In this document: in pieces, positions 63,385 to 64,000 of the stretch | Layout of the letters: each line of letters begins with the position of its first letter | How positions within the stretch are numbered: the stretch's first letter is position 1 | From: Gavia stellata | Taxonomy: Eukaryota; Chordata; Aves; Gaviiformes; Gaviidae | DNA length: 64,000 nt | Assembly (NCBI RefSeq): GCF_030936135.1 | Contig: NC_082603.1 | Location: 25,696,880 to 25,760,879 of the forward strand | Direction: 5' to 3' | The notes under the pieces: model-generated | The model's input: the letters and a program-made list of their open reading frames with translations, nothing else | Told to the model about the DNA's origin: nothing | The model's database searches: none | Made by a program: the position numbers and the translations under genes

Positions 63385-63621
63385 TTATCTTGTCTCTTCC
63401 CCTTCCTCTCCCTCTAGTTTCTCAAACTTCAGGAGTTTCTTTTGGCAGGCATGCTCCTCACTGCTGCTGATGCTGGAGCTTTCCTCTGAGCTTTCGGAGA
63501 GGAGATACTTCATTGCTATCATGTCCTTCTTGTTCATTTGTAAGCAGAGGCAGGAGGATTCGCTCACCTTAAATGACTCCCCCCACATATTCTGGCACAT
63601 GTCAGTCCCATTTGCGTACAT
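63385..63621 (-). CDS. RBP: Egg riboflavin-binding protein, terminal exon (C-terminal 78 residues)
   Basis: This is the secreted riboflavin carrier of egg white and yolk, of the folate-receptor/retbindin family; it delivers vitamin B2 to the embryo. On the minus strand a TTGACACACAG acceptor precedes MYANGTDMCQNMWGESFKVS, then SSCLCLQMNKKDM, the serine/glutamate cluster SESSEESSSISSSEEH, CQKKLLKFEKLEGEEGEETR and TAA. This matches chicken RBP as I remember it with only a few changes. Visible features are an N-glycosylation site (NGT), four cysteines of the disulfide fold, and the cluster that in chicken is phosphorylated and needed for uptake by the oocyte receptor. The very C-terminal residues are removed in the mature chicken protein. 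The signal peptide and ligand-binding exons lie beyond 64000. Confidence 0.95.
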   Translation of the reverse strand: MYANGTDMCQNMWGESFKVSESSCLCLQMNKKDMIAMKYLLSESSEESSSISSSEEHACQKKLLKFEKLEGEEGEETR

Positions 63622-64000
63622 CTGTGTGTCAAATAAGAAATGCATCAATTACATTTAAAAAGAATTGAGTTAAAATCAATTGTATCAAATTGATGTAAAC
63701 ATATATTACTTTTTAAAAATTAGTACTAGATTATAAAAAAGCAGTGTGCAGTCATTCACTGTCTTGCTGTGTGCCATGCTTCATTACTTCTAAGATATCT
63801 TAAAATGTTACTCAGGCCCACCACTGGCAAAAGAGATTTGCCTGTTGTGAGAGCAAGTGATTACACAAAGTGCAAAGTGGTCAACAGCCAGCCCTTTGTT
63901 TCCACCCTGGGGCTAACAGCCCAGCTAGCTTTCTGGGTCTGACAGACCAAAGCTGTGTGTGAGAGCCTGTACAACTTGTAGCATGTCAGTACATTCTGAC
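63622..64000 (-). other. RBP: RBP last intron (3' part)
   Basis: This sequence lies upstream of the terminal RBP exon on the minus strand. No further exon is recognised before the window edge, so the preceding exon must lie beyond 64000. Confidence 0.65.

Noticed and set aside
1-64000. CRISPR arrays, operons, phage or toxin-antitoxin type systems
   Set aside because: No regularly spaced direct repeats or compact gene clusters were seen. The window is ordinary avian nuclear DNA with spliced genes.

Overview
This is nuclear DNA from a bird. Four lines of evidence support that: spliced vertebrate genes with compact introns, CpG-island promoters, two CR1 LINE tails of the avian type, and the last exon of an egg riboflavin-binding protein that reads almost residue for residue like the chicken protein as I recall it. 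The species cannot be named from the sequence; the RBP exon differs from my memory of chicken at several residues, so a bird other than chicken is likely. All exon models below were made by reading splice sites and by comparison with human or chicken proteins from memory. None was aligned by software.

The left three quarters is a conserved gene cluster (human 1p34 order, from memory): NASP (+, only the last coding exon), CCDC17 (-), GPBP1L1 (-), TMEM69 (+), IPP (-). NASP and CCDC17 are tail to tail at 0.5-1.5 kb. CCDC17 occupies about 1.5-5.4 kb in small GC-rich exons. GPBP1L1 runs from a 3' UTR near 6.57 kb to a CpG-island first exon near 40.8 kb, with ten coding exons between 8.05 and 23.48 kb and a 16-kb AT-rich intron. 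TMEM69 starts head to head with GPBP1L1 in the 39.9-41.9 kb CpG island and ends near 43.8 kb. IPP (eight coding exons, 47.45-53.13 kb) converges on TMEM69 and has its own CpG island.

From 53.4 to 63.2 kb I find no convincing gene: a pentanucleotide microsatellite, an old decayed CR1/L3-like LINE, and unique AT-rich DNA. At 63.39-63.62 kb the final exon of the riboflavin-binding protein gene appears on the minus strand; its other exons lie beyond the right edge.

The genes are mostly housekeeping (histone chaperone, putative transcription regulator, mitochondrial membrane protein, actin-associated Kelch protein), plus one egg-specific vitamin carrier. They do not form a pathway. I see no CRISPR array, operon, phage or other new defence-type system. 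The most interesting points are regulatory and evolutionary: opposed ZNF143-like motifs in the bidirectional promoter, a CR1 tail abutting a CCDC17 splice acceptor, a GC-AG intron in IPP, a uORF just before the GPBP1L1 start, an apparently short CCDC17 C-terminus, and RBP lying next to IPP.
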